Shown piece by piece: positions 47,393 through 57,892 of a stretch of DNA of 64,000 nucleotides. A model generated the notes under the pieces. It saw only the letters and a program-made list of their open reading frames with translations. It made no database searches and was not told the DNA's origin. The DNA comes from Nanobdellota archaeon (GTDB lineage: Archaea > Nanobdellota > Nanobdellia > Pacearchaeales > GW2011-AR1). A program made the position numbers and the translations under genes. Position 1 is the stretch's first letter; each line of letters starts with the position of its first letter. Location: contig JAUYMA010000010.1 of the NCBI GenBank assembly GCA_030698805.1, positions 62,001-126,000 on the forward strand, read 5' to 3'.

Positions 47393-47880
47393 TGGTATAC
47401 GAGATATTTAGCCAGGGATTATTTCCTGATGGTGTTTTGCATTATATAATTGGTGGACTAATTATAGGCATAGGGGTAAGCTTGATCTATAAATATACTG
47501 GGATAAAATCCGGAGCCAGTAGCTTCTTTACTACCACCTGGTCTTATTTCTCTAAACATGAATATTTCCATGATTTGGAATTTAAGGATTCGAGAGTCTG
47601 GAGATTCGTTTTCTCTATGGGGTTGGTTCTCGGAGCATTAATCTTTACTCTGGGATTCAATGGTGCCAGGACATTTACAACAGAAGTAAGCTGGATAAGA
47701 TTGGTTATAGGCGGGCTTTTAGTCGGAATAGGGACAAGACTGTCTAGAGGATGTACTTCAGGACATGGAATATGTGGAGTTTCATCTTTTAGCAAGGCTT
47801 CGATAATATCTACAATGATATTTATTGCAGTTGGAATAATTACGGCAGTAGTAATTAAATCTCTAGGGATTATACCATGA
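47392..47880 (+). CDS. YeeE/YedE-family transporter, half 1
   Basis: GGLLVGIGTRLSRGCTSGHGICGVSSFS. Confidence 0.88.
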   Translation: MVYEIFSQGLFPDGVLHYIIGGLIIGIGVSLIYKYTGIKSGASSFFTTTWSYFSKHEYFHDLEFKDSRVWRFVFSMGLVLGALIFTLGFNGARTFTTEVSWIRLVIGGLLVGIGTRLSRGCTSGHGICGVSSFSKASIISTMIFIAVGIITAVVIKSLGIIP

Positions 47881-48293
47881 ACAAAGAGAGAAGAAAATTA
47901 TTAGTTGTTTTATTTGGAGGACTATTATTTGGCTTTGGTCTGGCTTTTGGAAATATGACTAAACCTGAAGTGGTATTGAGATTTCTTCAACTTCAGGACT
48001 TGGGACTTGTTCTTCTAATGGCATTTGCAATTTTAGTTGTTGCTCCCACTTACTATTATTTTTCAAGAAAGGGAGAAAAGCCCAGATATGGAGATAAATT
48101 TGACTGCCATCAAAAAATATTTGATAGGAATACTATTATTGGAGCAGTTATCTTTGGAGTTGGATGGGGGATCTCTGGATTGTGTCCAGGTTCAGCTATT
48201 GCAAGCATAGGAATTGGAAATTATAAAATTCTTATGGGAATCGCAGCTATATTTGCTGGAGCATATATTCAGGGAAGATTTATGAAAAAATAA
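47877..48293 (+). CDS. YeeE/YedE-family transporter, half 2
   Basis: GFGLAFGNMTKPEVVLRFL...GVGWGISGLCPGSAIASIG; ATGA overlap with upstream. Confidence 0.88.
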   Translation: MNKERRKLLVVLFGGLLFGFGLAFGNMTKPEVVLRFLQLQDLGLVLLMAFAILVVAPTYYYFSRKGEKPRYGDKFDCHQKIFDRNTIIGAVIFGVGWGISGLCPGSAIASIGIGNYKILMGIAAIFAGAYIQGRFMKK

Positions 48294-48485
48294 AGGAGGT
48301 GGTTTGAAAAGGCGTTCATGCCATCAAAAACTGAAAGTTTTTGAGACTGTTAAGAATATTCTATTTTTGAGGTTTGGATGCAGAAAACTCTTCTAGAGTT
48401 TTTCTGAACAGAAAATCCAGAGGATTTTCTTGTGCTCAAAGAGTCACCACGTCTTTTAAGACCTGGTTTTCTAAGACTCCTTGAC
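48292..48485 (+). ncRNA. intergenic multi-hairpin region, candidate structured RNA or mobile-element remnant
   Basis: four consecutive hairpins: 48324-48344, 48381-48406, 48410-48430 and 48437-48483; 30-nt motif at its start shared with 9878-9907; strand uncertain. Confidence 0.35.
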
Positions 48486-48495
48486 ATAAATGAAA

Positions 48496-50481
48496 CTAAA
48501 TTGATAAAGGTGATGACATCTCATTGACAATCGACTGAGTTATATATCTTCTTACTTCTTCCCTACTTCCTTCTTTGATTACATATAGTGGCCTATTTCC
48601 ACCCCTTGCTATATCTTTTACTAATCCCTGTCTTGTCAAATTAACTAGCTGTGTAGTCTCGATATGCTTCCATGTCACTTCTCTCCCCCTTAAGCTCTGC
48701 ATTAGACTATGGAAATCAAAGTATTCCCACCCTGCCATGAATTGCTCAAAACGACGAAAGCTGCGGTGAGTATTTTCAGGAGTTGTTAAGTCAAAAATAC
48801 CTCTTTCATTTAGATCTGATTCAAATCTAGAATTTAATACTCCTGATGCCCTTAGATTTCTTAGATAACTATCAGCTATTGTTCTTGAGGAAGTTTCTTC
48901 TTTAGGGAGAGTATTTGATGGCTGGCCCCTATAGCTTTCTGCGTTAGCCACTGCCTCTTTTAATCCCCTTAATCTTCTAAAAGATGCATAGGCTTGTGCA
49001 AATAAATCTAAATCTTCTTTCCTTAAGTAAGCAGATGGAATTATTGGAGGAAAAGTATGAACATAAGGTTGAGCTTGTTCTGAACTTATAAATTCATCTA
49101 AATAAGAATTATCTCCTAATTTTGTTTCTAGATGCCTTCTTACCCCTGATGAAGATAGGAGCAATATACCGTTAACCTTTTTTAAGAATGGAACTAGGTG
49201 TTCCCCACTTATTTTTCCATTATCTACCTTTAATTCTGCCCTAACTTGCTGCCTGATCCTTTCATCATTAAATACTCCTGAATGCATCTTTAAAAGAAGC
49301 TCCTCTATCTTATCGGCGCGGTATGAACTTGATGAAGAAAAAAAGTACTTTTCTCCTCCTACTTCAATATGCACTCTTGGAGAGACATCTGGAAGGAGTG
49401 CAGGAGTAGAGATTTGTTGATCATCCATTCCAGGAGAGGATGTTGGCGAATGTTGTTCTCTAGGAGGGATATTAAATGTTGAGGGAAGTCCAAGATTTGC
49501 AAGATTCTCAGAGGTAACTTCTATTTCCCAAGGGTTTCCAAGAGCTCCTTCTCTTTTCCTTATATGCCCATTATCTCTCTCTTTCTTAAGCCTGTAACTT
49601 AGGACATGATATTTCAAGACTGAACCTGCCCTTATTATCTCTGGAATTGTCATCCACCCTGCAGTTCCATTACCAACTGTATGGTTATTTCCATTATTTA
49701 TAGGGGTTCTAAGAATATTACTTCCTTCAGAAGGCATATTTAACAGGCCTAAATTTCTATAGTTCTGTTCGGTTACTTCTACTTCCCAGGTCCGGCCTTT
49801 CTTTTGTGCAAGATATCTTTCAGGATTCTTCTTTATTATCTGGGATAGGTAAATAGGATTGAATCTTGACCCTGCTCCTTTTATTTCTCTTATTGTCATC
49901 TTTACTCCTGACCCATTCTGATGAGAATGAGAAGTTTCTGAGAAAGTAGAACTTCTTTCTTCAAGGTCCTCTGCCTGCCTAGGCAAACTTGCTGCTAATG
50001 AAGATATTTTCCCCATTTCAGCTACAAGAAATTCTGCAAGTCTCCTTTGATAATTCCACCCTGATGAAAGTTGTTTGAGTGGAGACTGGTCCAGGAATGG
50101 CAGACTTCTTATTGTAACTTTATATTCAACTTCTTCTTTTGAAACTCCATTTTCCAAGTCTGTCCTTTGTCTTGAAGGATATGAGTGGGCCTGAGACTTC
50201 ATTAGCTCTGAAAGCCTATCTTTATCTCCTAATCCATATTGCGCTAATTCCGCTGCTGTAAGCCATGCTTCGGTTTCATCTTTTAAGGGAGAATTATCAA
50301 TATCTTTCAAGATTCTCCTCAATTCATTTCTCTTTATAGTTACAACTTCTTCAATGGGCTCACGTATAGAATTTTTGCTTGCTGCATGAATTATCTCTTC
50401 AAGAAGAGAGTTATTTCCAGATATGGAGGGATGTGATAGAAGTGTGTGAAAAAAGTTTCTCAGAGGAGTCTTACCCTTCAT
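48496..50481 (-). CDS. hypothetical protein with internal about 55-aa repeat
   Basis: MTIREIKGAGSRFNPIYLSQIIKKNPERYLAQKKGRTWEVEVTEQNYRNLGL and MTIPEIIRAGSVLKYHVLSYRLKKERDNGHIRKREGALGNPWEIEVTSENLANLGL. Confidence 0.6.
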   Translation of the reverse strand: MKGKTPLRNFFHTLLSHPSISGNNSLLEEIIHAASKNSIREPIEEVVTIKRNELRRILKDIDNSPLKDETEAWLTAAELAQYGLGDKDRLSELMKSQAHSYPSRQRTDLENGVSKEEVEYKVTIRSLPFLDQSPLKQLSSGWNYQRRLAEFLVAEMGKISSLAASLPRQAEDLEERSSTFSETSHSHQNGSGVKMTIREIKGAGSRFNPIYLSQIIKKNPERYLAQKKGRTWEVEVTEQNYRNLGLLNMPSEGSNILRTPINNGNNHTVGNGTAGWMTIPEIIRAGSVLKYHVLSYRLKKERDNGHIRKREGALGNPWEIEVTSENLANLGLPSTFNIPPREQHSPTSSPGMDDQQISTPALLPDVSPRVHIEVGGEKYFFSSSSSYRADKIEELLLKMHSGVFNDERIRQQVRAELKVDNGKISGEHLVPFLKKVNGILLLSSSGVRRHLETKLGDNSYLDEFISSEQAQPYVHTFPPIIPSAYLRKEDLDLFAQAYASFRRLRGLKEAVANAESYRGQPSNTLPKEETSSRTIADSYLRNLRASGVLNSRFESDLNERGIFDLTTPENTHRSFRRFEQFMAGWEYFDFHSLMQSLRGREVTWKHIETTQLVNLTRQGLVKDIARGGNRPLYVIKEGSREEVRRYITQSIVNEMSSPLSI

Positions 50482-50534
50482 GTAAAGTCATGCTATTTAG
50501 AGATTATAAAATTTATTGTTTTAAAAAATAGGCT

Positions 50535-50888
50535 TTAATATTCTCTTAACTCGCATCTAACAGGCAATCCTGCCGAAGCTTGCTGGACGGTAGATTCTAA
50601 AACTGTGAGATCTGTTGTTCTAAGAATAAATGCTGAAGAATACCCAACTCCCGTGTGCCTATAATTAGGATCTTGCACTACTGAACCCGTGCCTGCTCTT
50701 TTCTTGAAAGGTGAGAGATTTTGAAATAATCTATCCACATGCCTTTCTTGTCCTACTTCATGAGAAACTATAAGATGCATATAATGTAAATTAGGATCCG
50801 ATTCTTCTTTTAGTGTTTCTTCTTTCTGTCTTTTAAGATCAGCCATCATCTCGCTGAATGTTGGTTTTCCTTGGTATTTTCTTGCCAT
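50535..50888 (-). CDS. hypothetical protein
   Basis: 117-aa ORF. Confidence 0.5.
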   Translation of the reverse strand: MARKYQGKPTFSEMMADLKRQKEETLKEESDPNLHYMHLIVSHEVGQERHVDRLFQNLSPFKKRAGTGSVVQDPNYRHTGVGYSSAFILRTTDLTVLESTVQQASAGLPVRCELREY

Positions 50889-50953
50889 GCAGATGTTTGA
50901 GAATTTTTTGATTTTTAAACCTTCTTGTAAATTAAAATTTATCGAGGAAGATC

Positions 50954-51496
50954 TTACTCTTTAAATTCATCGATGCTTGGACAATTATTCATATTCCCCA
51001 TATATCTAGCTGGAGAGAGATTTTTACCTTCCCGCTTGGCTTTATTGATAGCTTGGAGAAGTCTTTCTGATTCTCTGCCTAGAATGACTGATTCTATAGC
51101 ACAGAAGGTCCCATCTCTACTTCTATCCCTCTCTTGAAATTCTTCTTTTCCATGAGGTCGCTCCAAAGTCCATGTATGGACCATAAGGCTTTCATCTATT
51201 TCAATAGTTAGAGGGTTTTCTGTAACTGGTTTTGAACGATAGACGGCAAGGTCTATCCCCTCAGTCACGCCTGATCCTTCTTTTGGGACAAATCCATAAA
51301 GAAAAGCTACTCCGATAAGCCCAACTTTAGATAGCTCTTTATACATTCTTCCTTCTGCCGCCTGACAGAGAAAATGTTCAGCAGCTTCTGGAATGGGGAA
51401 GCCTGAGGAGACATATCCTCTAAGATGAAGTTTGCCTAATGGATAAGTAAAGCTTCTATTTACTTTATGAAAGTCAATATAATTTAGGCTCTTCAT
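50954..51496 (-). CDS. hypothetical protein
   Basis: 180-aa ORF. Confidence 0.5.
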   Translation of the reverse strand: MKSLNYIDFHKVNRSFTYPLGKLHLRGYVSSGFPIPEAAEHFLCQAAEGRMYKELSKVGLIGVAFLYGFVPKEGSGVTEGIDLAVYRSKPVTENPLTIEIDESLMVHTWTLERPHGKEEFQERDRSRDGTFCAIESVILGRESERLLQAINKAKREGKNLSPARYMGNMNNCPSIDEFKE

Positions 51497-51615
51497 ACAG
51501 AAAGTTAAAAAGTAGAAAATTTAAAGATTTACCTTATAGATCATAATGATTAATGTATTCACTTAATAGGAATTACATTAGTAAAGTTTAAAAATGAGAA
51601 TAATGAAAGAAATGT

Positions 51616-52557
51616 ATGGGGAATATAGAATATTCAAGAGGAAACGTTGGAGAGGTACTTGTTGATACCTGGCAGATTAAGAGAGAGGATGAAGACAGAG
51701 ACGGAGTTTCACCTATTGCATTAATTACAGGTATCGGAGCAAAACCCTCTCCTCAGAGAGGAATTGAGCAGTGCATTACAGAATATGAAAAGCCTCTTGG
51801 AATTTGTCCAGATGAATTTAGAGATAGGATAAGCCGGTTAAGCTATTTTGGGAGCTTTCCATATGATCTTGCCTTAAAGACTGGGCAGCCAGTTCATGTG
51901 TTATGGCAAACCCCTGAATCTTCAGGAGAATTAGTTCCTAAATATACTTCTAGAAGCCTAGCAAGCATGGTAGAAGCACTTGATACCTTATCTATTGAAT
52001 CAGGAAGAGAACTTCTTTTAGCCAGCCATAGTTATGGGGCATTTGCGCATGCTAAAATACTTGAGAGGGAGCATATGGGTAATTTCTTGCCTGGAGTAAT
52101 GATCGCCCCAATGACAAATACAAAAGATGTAGTAAGCAATTTGGGAATATTCAGCAAGCCAGTTATGGAATTCTATAAGTTAATTAGCCAAGTGAGCTTT
52201 CCTTTATTTAATATAACTTCTCTAGACTACTTTCATGGGAGCAGATATGATAAAGCCAAGTCTAAGCACCAGGCACAGAATCATCTAATTAATTCCGCCT
52301 CTGCAAGATTGCTTCTTAAACTTAATTTAGAAGATGTAGAAATTAATCCAAACAATATTCCCACTTTAGTTATAACTACTCAAGATAGGCTTATTTCTTA
52401 TGAAGTGCAGAAAAATCTAGCAAGAAAGCTGGAAGCAAATAACCATGAGATCTCTGCAGGACATAGAATATTTACAGACCGCGATGCAGCAGATAGATTA
52501 TTGGAAGTCATCTTAGAATTAGATAGGGAACAAATAGAGAAATATGGGGGAAAGTGA
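51616..52557 (+). CDS. alpha/beta hydrolase-like protein
   Basis: ELLLASHSYGAFAHAKI nucleophile-elbow-like; IPTLVITTQDRLIS; GHRIF. Confidence 0.65.
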   Translation: MGNIEYSRGNVGEVLVDTWQIKREDEDRDGVSPIALITGIGAKPSPQRGIEQCITEYEKPLGICPDEFRDRISRLSYFGSFPYDLALKTGQPVHVLWQTPESSGELVPKYTSRSLASMVEALDTLSIESGRELLLASHSYGAFAHAKILEREHMGNFLPGVMIAPMTNTKDVVSNLGIFSKPVMEFYKLISQVSFPLFNITSLDYFHGSRYDKAKSKHQAQNHLINSASARLLLKLNLEDVEINPNNIPTLVITTQDRLISYEVQKNLARKLEANNHEISAGHRIFTDRDAADRLLEVILELDREQIEKYGGK

Positions 52558-52668
52558 GAATGGGCCATTTTATCAAAATAGCTCGCTATGCAATTTAGAA
52601 CTATCTTATTTTAAAGATTCTACATAAGTACAGATTTCTTTATATAGTAAATAATCTTAAGATTTTTT

Positions 52669-53739
52669 ATGGGCTTTTCGATGAGACTGATGACTGTTGA
52701 TGAGGGTAAAATAGATGAGAGTACATTTAACTCTCCTTTCGCTGCCTTGGAAACTTTGAGAAAAATAGGTGGAAAATATTACGATAGCCTTGCACACCGT
52801 AAAAAATTGACTACTGATATGGATGGCGTTCTTATATACGATGATAATGCGGTTGCTGCTGCAAGAGTTGTTGCAGGAGCCTCTGCTGAGGCTTCCTATG
52901 GACAGGCGTCAGATCTTAATATTGCGGCAGCTCTTAAAAATGAAGTCCCTTATTGCTGGTACGCCCCTACTTTTTTTATGTCCAAACTTATGAATGGCTT
53001 ACCAATAGAAATTAATCGAACAGTGGGGATGCATATGAGATTAGTGCCGGGAGCAGAAGAATTTGTTGATCACCTGGGCAGGGAAAATAATTGGGAGATC
53101 ACTGCAGTAACTGCGGGACACCAAGAAGCGGCTAGAGAAGTTTCAAGAAGAATAGGGATAAAGGCAACAGTAGGGACTCAACTTGGATTTTCTGATGATA
53201 GGTATGATGGTTCAATTGGGAGGTTTATAGGCGGAACTCATAAGTTATCTGCTGTTCAAAGACTGTTAAGAAATGGCTCTCCCGATTCTTATGACGGCAC
53301 TCATATAGGGGACAGTTGGTCAGATGTAGATGCTCTTGCAGGAATTCCTAATTCTATTGCATTTAATCCTGGATGCGACTTAGCTCTAAGGAATGCACGA
53401 GTTTCTGTTATAGGGACTTCTTTAGAAGGCCTTATTCCATTGTTCAGCGATAATTATCAACCAGCTATGCACGATTTGCCTCAAGCAGTTGTTGTTATGC
53501 AAAATAGTGCCGGCGTAGATTTGTCCAGAATATTGGACTTTTCTAGAAAAGTAAAGAGAGAAGACGTTGGCTCGAGGGTTGAGGAAAGATATGGGAATTA
53601 TGCTGGAGTAGAGCAAAGAATAAGGCAGAGTCTGAAACAATCTGGAATAAATTACTCTGCCACACAAGGAATTCCTCCGATTGATAGCTCATTTGATGAT
53701 CGGGCCAAAAGAGCCTATAGAGAATTAACAGGAGCTTGA
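52669..53739 (+). CDS. HAD-like hydrolase
   Basis: LTTDMDGVLIYDD; VPGAEEFVDHLG; GTHIGDSWSDVDALAG. Confidence 0.8.
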   Translation: MGFSMRLMTVDEGKIDESTFNSPFAALETLRKIGGKYYDSLAHRKKLTTDMDGVLIYDDNAVAAARVVAGASAEASYGQASDLNIAAALKNEVPYCWYAPTFFMSKLMNGLPIEINRTVGMHMRLVPGAEEFVDHLGRENNWEITAVTAGHQEAAREVSRRIGIKATVGTQLGFSDDRYDGSIGRFIGGTHKLSAVQRLLRNGSPDSYDGTHIGDSWSDVDALAGIPNSIAFNPGCDLALRNARVSVIGTSLEGLIPLFSDNYQPAMHDLPQAVVVMQNSAGVDLSRILDFSRKVKREDVGSRVEERYGNYAGVEQRIRQSLKQSGINYSATQGIPPIDSSFDDRAKRAYRELTGA

Positions 53740-53740
53740 G

Positions 53741-54631
53741 ATGGGAAAAATAGTTTGCATCGGAAGCCTGAATGTTGATATTGCTTTCTTTGTTGAAAAT
53801 TTTGCAGGCATTGATGGGGAGCAAATAATTCTTAATAGAGAGGTTTATTCAGGTGGTCAGGCAGGAAACATTGCGGCAGGCCTGGGAACCCTAGGCAAGG
53901 AAGCTTATTTTTTTGGCAATATTGGAGAGGATGATTATACTTCGCTCTTGCTGAGAGATTTTGAAGCATCTAATGTTAATTATTCATTTGCTAAAAGAAA
54001 ACAAGGAGCTAATAATTATCTATGCGCGATAATTGACAGACAAGGAAGAAGGCAGATATATGCTTACAATGACATTAATTTTACTGAAAAAGATTTCCCA
54101 GAAAAGCTATATGAAAACACTTCCTTCATGATTTTTGCCAGCATTATAAAAGAAGAGGCCATAGAAATCTACACTCAAATTGCTAAGAAAGCCAAACAGG
54201 GCGGCACTAAAATAGTTTTAGATCCTGGAAATATATTTGCTAGACTGGGGATCGAAAAATTGAGGCCTTTGCTAGAGCAATGCGATTACTTTTTACCTAG
54301 CCTTACGGAAGTTGATCTGCTTGTTGGGGGGATGAACAATATTCAGTTTTTAAGGGAAATTGTTCCTACCCTTGTTGTTAAAAAAGGAGGAGAGGGAGCG
54401 CAATTATTTTCAAAAGAGCAAGAGTATTCTTTGCCTGCAAAGAAAGTGAATGCAGTGGATACCACCGGGGCAGGAGATTGCTTTGCAGCTGCTTTTGTTG
54501 CTTGCTTAGATGAAGGAAAAAGTCTGCAGGAAGCTTTGAACTTTGCAGTGCATGCTGGGACTCTCTCTGTAATAAAGAAGGGCGCTAGATCTATGCCTTC
54601 CTTGAGAGAAATAGAGGCATTTATGCGATAG
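53741..54631 (+). CDS. PfkB/ribokinase-family carbohydrate kinase
   Basis: GGQAGNIAAGLGTLG; NAVDTTGAGDCFAAAFVACL. Confidence 0.92.
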   Translation: MGKIVCIGSLNVDIAFFVENFAGIDGEQIILNREVYSGGQAGNIAAGLGTLGKEAYFFGNIGEDDYTSLLLRDFEASNVNYSFAKRKQGANNYLCAIIDRQGRRQIYAYNDINFTEKDFPEKLYENTSFMIFASIIKEEAIEIYTQIAKKAKQGGTKIVLDPGNIFARLGIEKLRPLLEQCDYFLPSLTEVDLLVGGMNNIQFLREIVPTLVVKKGGEGAQLFSKEQEYSLPAKKVNAVDTTGAGDCFAAAFVACLDEGKSLQEALNFAVHAGTLSVIKKGARSMPSLREIEAFMR

Positions 54632-54701
54632 TTTCTTTAAAGTGAATTCAGCCCCCCAGCTCTATCAATGCATTTTTATAAGACGGAGATGTAGAATTTT
54701 T

Positions 54702-56693
54702 ATGAAAAAAATTGGCGATGGCTTTGAATCAGCTTATGATCTGGAATATAAGGATAATCCTAAAAGCGAAAATTTGGAAGAAGGAAGAGGGGGAAATAAA
54801 AAAGAATTTGTCCTTAATGAAGATCAGTTAGAAGCAATTAATACATTAGAAGGGAACTTGCTCATCCTTGCAAGTGCTGGCACAGGAAAAACAACCACTA
54901 TTGTGGAAAGATATCTTAATTTGGTAAAAAACCATGGGTATCGGCCTAATGAAATACTGATGACTACCTTTACTAATAAAGCTGCAAAGGATATGACTGA
55001 AAAAATAGCTAAGAAGACTAACAGAATTCCAGGATGGGCTGGCACAATGCATTCCTTATTTTTGAGAATCCTTAGAGAAAACAAGCACTTTATATCTCCA
55101 AAAGGAAATTTTACCCTTATTACTGATGATTATGAAAAAAAGAAGATTGTCCGGCAAATTTTAGAAAAAAACAATATTAACACTCGAGAGGATTTTATCT
55201 CTTATTTTATGAACAGGATTGCGAGATTCAAAAACACAGGAGTTTTACCTGAAGAGCTTGATGACGCTTCCATATCTGAAGATGAAGAACCTGAAAAGGG
55301 AATTGTTGAGGAGATTATAGACGATGAAGTAATCTTGATTGATGCTAAAATGAAAAAATATGGAGTAAAGATCTACAAAGAATACCAGAAATACTTGCAT
55401 GAGAACAATGTGATGGACTTTGATGAAATCTTGCTTAAGACTTACGAGATATTTCAGAAATTCCCAGAGATATTAGAGAAATATAGAAAAAAATTTAGAA
55501 TAATCATGGTCGATGAGGCGCAGGATTTGAATGTTGTGCAAATCAGAATACTTAACCTGCTGGAGAATAATAATTTATGCCTTATTGGAGATGATTGCCA
55601 GAATATTTACGAATGGCGAGGATCATCTAATGAACTTGTTTTCAAATTTGATAAAACCCATAAAAAAGTGATATTGAAAGAGAATCATAGATCTACTGCA
55701 ACTATTATAGAAGGCATCAACAAAGCTATCAAAGCTTTGGATTTCAAGATAGACAAGCAACTGATCTGCACACGTGAAAAAGGATCCAGGATAAGAATTG
55801 AAGGTTTTGAAGATTTTAGCTCTGAGATAAATTATATTGTTTATCAGGTAAAGAATTTGATAGAGGAAGGTGTAAAGAAAGAGGATATTGCAGTTTTATT
55901 TAGAACAAATAATATCGGAAAACAAGTAGAGAAGGCGTTCAGAAGAAATAGAATTCCCTGCCATCTTTCCAGAGCGAGAGGCTTTTTCGAAAGGGAGGAG
56001 GTTAAGGATATACTATCTTTTCTTAAATTAAAAGTTAATCCTTATTCTATGCCTGACTTTGAAAGAATAGGCAAACTCATGTCCGGCTTTGGCAAAGTCA
56101 AACTTGAGAAAGTCAGGGAGATAGCCAGAATAAAGAACTGCTCATATATTGAAGCTCTGGCTTTTAGTGATGAAATAACTAAAGAAGTTAAGTTACGCCA
56201 AGAATTAGAAAGGTTTATGCTGGCGCTAAAAGAGGAGGAACATCCTTTGAAGTCTTTCCTGATTGGTTTAGGATATATGGAAAAACTAAATAAAAAATAT
56301 GAAGATGAGGAAGATAAATTGGATGACAAGCATGAAAATATTAAATTAATCGAGGACTTGTTTAAAGGCCATGCTCTGGGAGTTGAAGGCATCCAGGAAT
56401 TTCTTGATGGATTAATTGAACTGGATAAAAAAGAAAAAACAAAAGATAAGGTTATATTGAGCACAATTCATAGCGCTAAAGGCCTCGAATGGAAACATGT
56501 ATTTCTTGCTGCCTGCAATGAAAGACTACTTCCTTTTTACAAAGATGCTCTTACGAAGATAAAGAAGGACAGCGAGTTAAGACTTTTTTATGTGGCTATT
56601 TCAAGAGCCAAAGATTTCTTGATAATTACCCATTCTGCTAGAAATGACTGGAAAGAATTAGATCCTTCTAGATTTTTGGATATAATTTATTAG
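54702..56693 (+). CDS. UvrD/Rep/PcrA-like superfamily 1 helicase
   Basis: ILASAGTGKTTTIVERY; MVDEAQDLN; LIGDDCQNIYEWRGS; STIHSAKGLEWKHVFL; LRLFYVAISRAK. Confidence 0.95.
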   Translation: MKKIGDGFESAYDLEYKDNPKSENLEEGRGGNKKEFVLNEDQLEAINTLEGNLLILASAGTGKTTTIVERYLNLVKNHGYRPNEILMTTFTNKAAKDMTEKIAKKTNRIPGWAGTMHSLFLRILRENKHFISPKGNFTLITDDYEKKKIVRQILEKNNINTREDFISYFMNRIARFKNTGVLPEELDDASISEDEEPEKGIVEEIIDDEVILIDAKMKKYGVKIYKEYQKYLHENNVMDFDEILLKTYEIFQKFPEILEKYRKKFRIIMVDEAQDLNVVQIRILNLLENNNLCLIGDDCQNIYEWRGSSNELVFKFDKTHKKVILKENHRSTATIIEGINKAIKALDFKIDKQLICTREKGSRIRIEGFEDFSSEINYIVYQVKNLIEEGVKKEDIAVLFRTNNIGKQVEKAFRRNRIPCHLSRARGFFEREEVKDILSFLKLKVNPYSMPDFERIGKLMSGFGKVKLEKVREIARIKNCSYIEALAFSDEITKEVKLRQELERFMLALKEEEHPLKSFLIGLGYMEKLNKKYEDEEDKLDDKHENIKLIEDLFKGHALGVEGIQEFLDGLIELDKKEKTKDKVILSTIHSAKGLEWKHVFLAACNERLLPFYKDALTKIKKDSELRLFYVAISRAKDFLIITHSARNDWKELDPSRFLDIIY

Positions 56694-56727
56694 AAATACT
56701 TAATAACCCATATTGACAATATAGAAT

Positions 56728-57297
56728 ATGAAAAGAGTTATCATCGTTCATGGATGGTATGGAAAGCCTGATGCTGGATGGATGAAATGGCTAAATAAGG
56801 AATTGACAGATAGAGGTATAGAAGTTATTGCTAAAAAGATGCCTAATCCAGATAATCCTCAAATCGAACCTTGGGTTGAGGCTTTGAAGAAAATTGCAGG
56901 AGAGATTGATGAAGATACTTATTTTGTAGGGCATAGTATAGGATGCCAGACTATCTTGAGATATTTAGAATCTACTGATGAGAAAACTAAGATTGGAGGA
57001 GCAGTATTTGTTGCTGGATGGTTTAGTCTGCAAGGTTTAGAAACAGACGAGGAAAAAGAAACCTCTAAACCTTGGCTTAATACTCCTATAAAATTTGATA
57101 AGATTCGGCCTAAAATAGGCAAAGTTTTCGCCGTTTTCTCTGAAGATGATCCTTGGGTTCCTGTGACTGATGCCAGATGGTTTAAGGATGAGCTTGCAGC
57201 TGAAACACTAATAGAAAATGGCAAGGGCCATTATGTTGAAAACGAGATAATGAAAATTGAACCTGTTTTGGATAAACTAATTGCTTGGATTGGATAA
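56728..57297 (+). CDS. RBBP9/YdeN-like serine hydrolase
   Basis: VHGWYGKPDAGWMKWL; YFVGHSIGCQTILRYL; SEDDPWVPV; GKGHYVENE. Confidence 0.88.
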   Translation: MKRVIIVHGWYGKPDAGWMKWLNKELTDRGIEVIAKKMPNPDNPQIEPWVEALKKIAGEIDEDTYFVGHSIGCQTILRYLESTDEKTKIGGAVFVAGWFSLQGLETDEEKETSKPWLNTPIKFDKIRPKIGKVFAVFSEDDPWVPVTDARWFKDELAAETLIENGKGHYVENEIMKIEPVLDKLIAWIG

Positions 57298-57348
57298 TTT
57301 ATAATAAATCACAAATAATTTTATATACGCCTCTTACTCTTATTAATT

Positions 57349-57870
57349 ATGCCTCAAATGATGAGCCTTATGCAGAACTATACTTTAGAAAATGCGAGAG
57401 CTGTTGCTCGCAAACTCACTTCTCAATTTAGAGGACAGAGTCTTGATACTGCCATATTCGAAGCTTCTGATGCTCTTGCTATGACTGGAAATCCTGGAAG
57501 AGTGCAAGTTTATTTTGCTGCTAATTTTGAACGCTGCTCCCCCTTACAATTTGATGAGATGCTAATGAGTCCAAATACGGATTTAGGTTTCTTCCAAGGG
57601 CCCCCTAATCAGGGCAAGCCTATTTATCCAACATGGGAAGAGGCGCTTGAAGGAACTATCGCTGGAGATAATCCAAGACAGCATGCTGCTTTCTTTATTT
57701 ATGATTCGAATGCGGTGGTTATTGTTGACTATGTCAACAGGCATGGACAAACTCTCATGAATCGAGCTAGAAGAGAGCAATATCTCGCTTCCCTAGAAAG
57801 ATGGTTTGGAGAATCCTTGGAATGGAGGGCCCCTGAACAAAAGCCCATTATAGCTGATGAGTTTCAGTAA
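57349..57870 (+). CDS. hypothetical protein
   Basis: 173-aa ORF with upstream TATA. Confidence 0.5.
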   Translation: MPQMMSLMQNYTLENARAVARKLTSQFRGQSLDTAIFEASDALAMTGNPGRVQVYFAANFERCSPLQFDEMLMSPNTDLGFFQGPPNQGKPIYPTWEEALEGTIAGDNPRQHAAFFIYDSNAVVIVDYVNRHGQTLMNRARREQYLASLERWFGESLEWRAPEQKPIIADEFQ

Positions 57871-57892
57871 GGTTAAGATATTTTGTTGAGAA

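Noticed and set aside
47392-48293. Frameshifted single YeeE/YedE gene
   Set aside because: The two ORFs overlap by ATGA with proper start and stop; two-gene half-transporter arrangements are a known organisation, so a frameshift is not needed.
56042-56464. 140-aa ORF antisense to the UvrD-like helicase
   Set aside because: Low-complexity Ser/Leu/Phe composition and opposite strand of a clear helicase.
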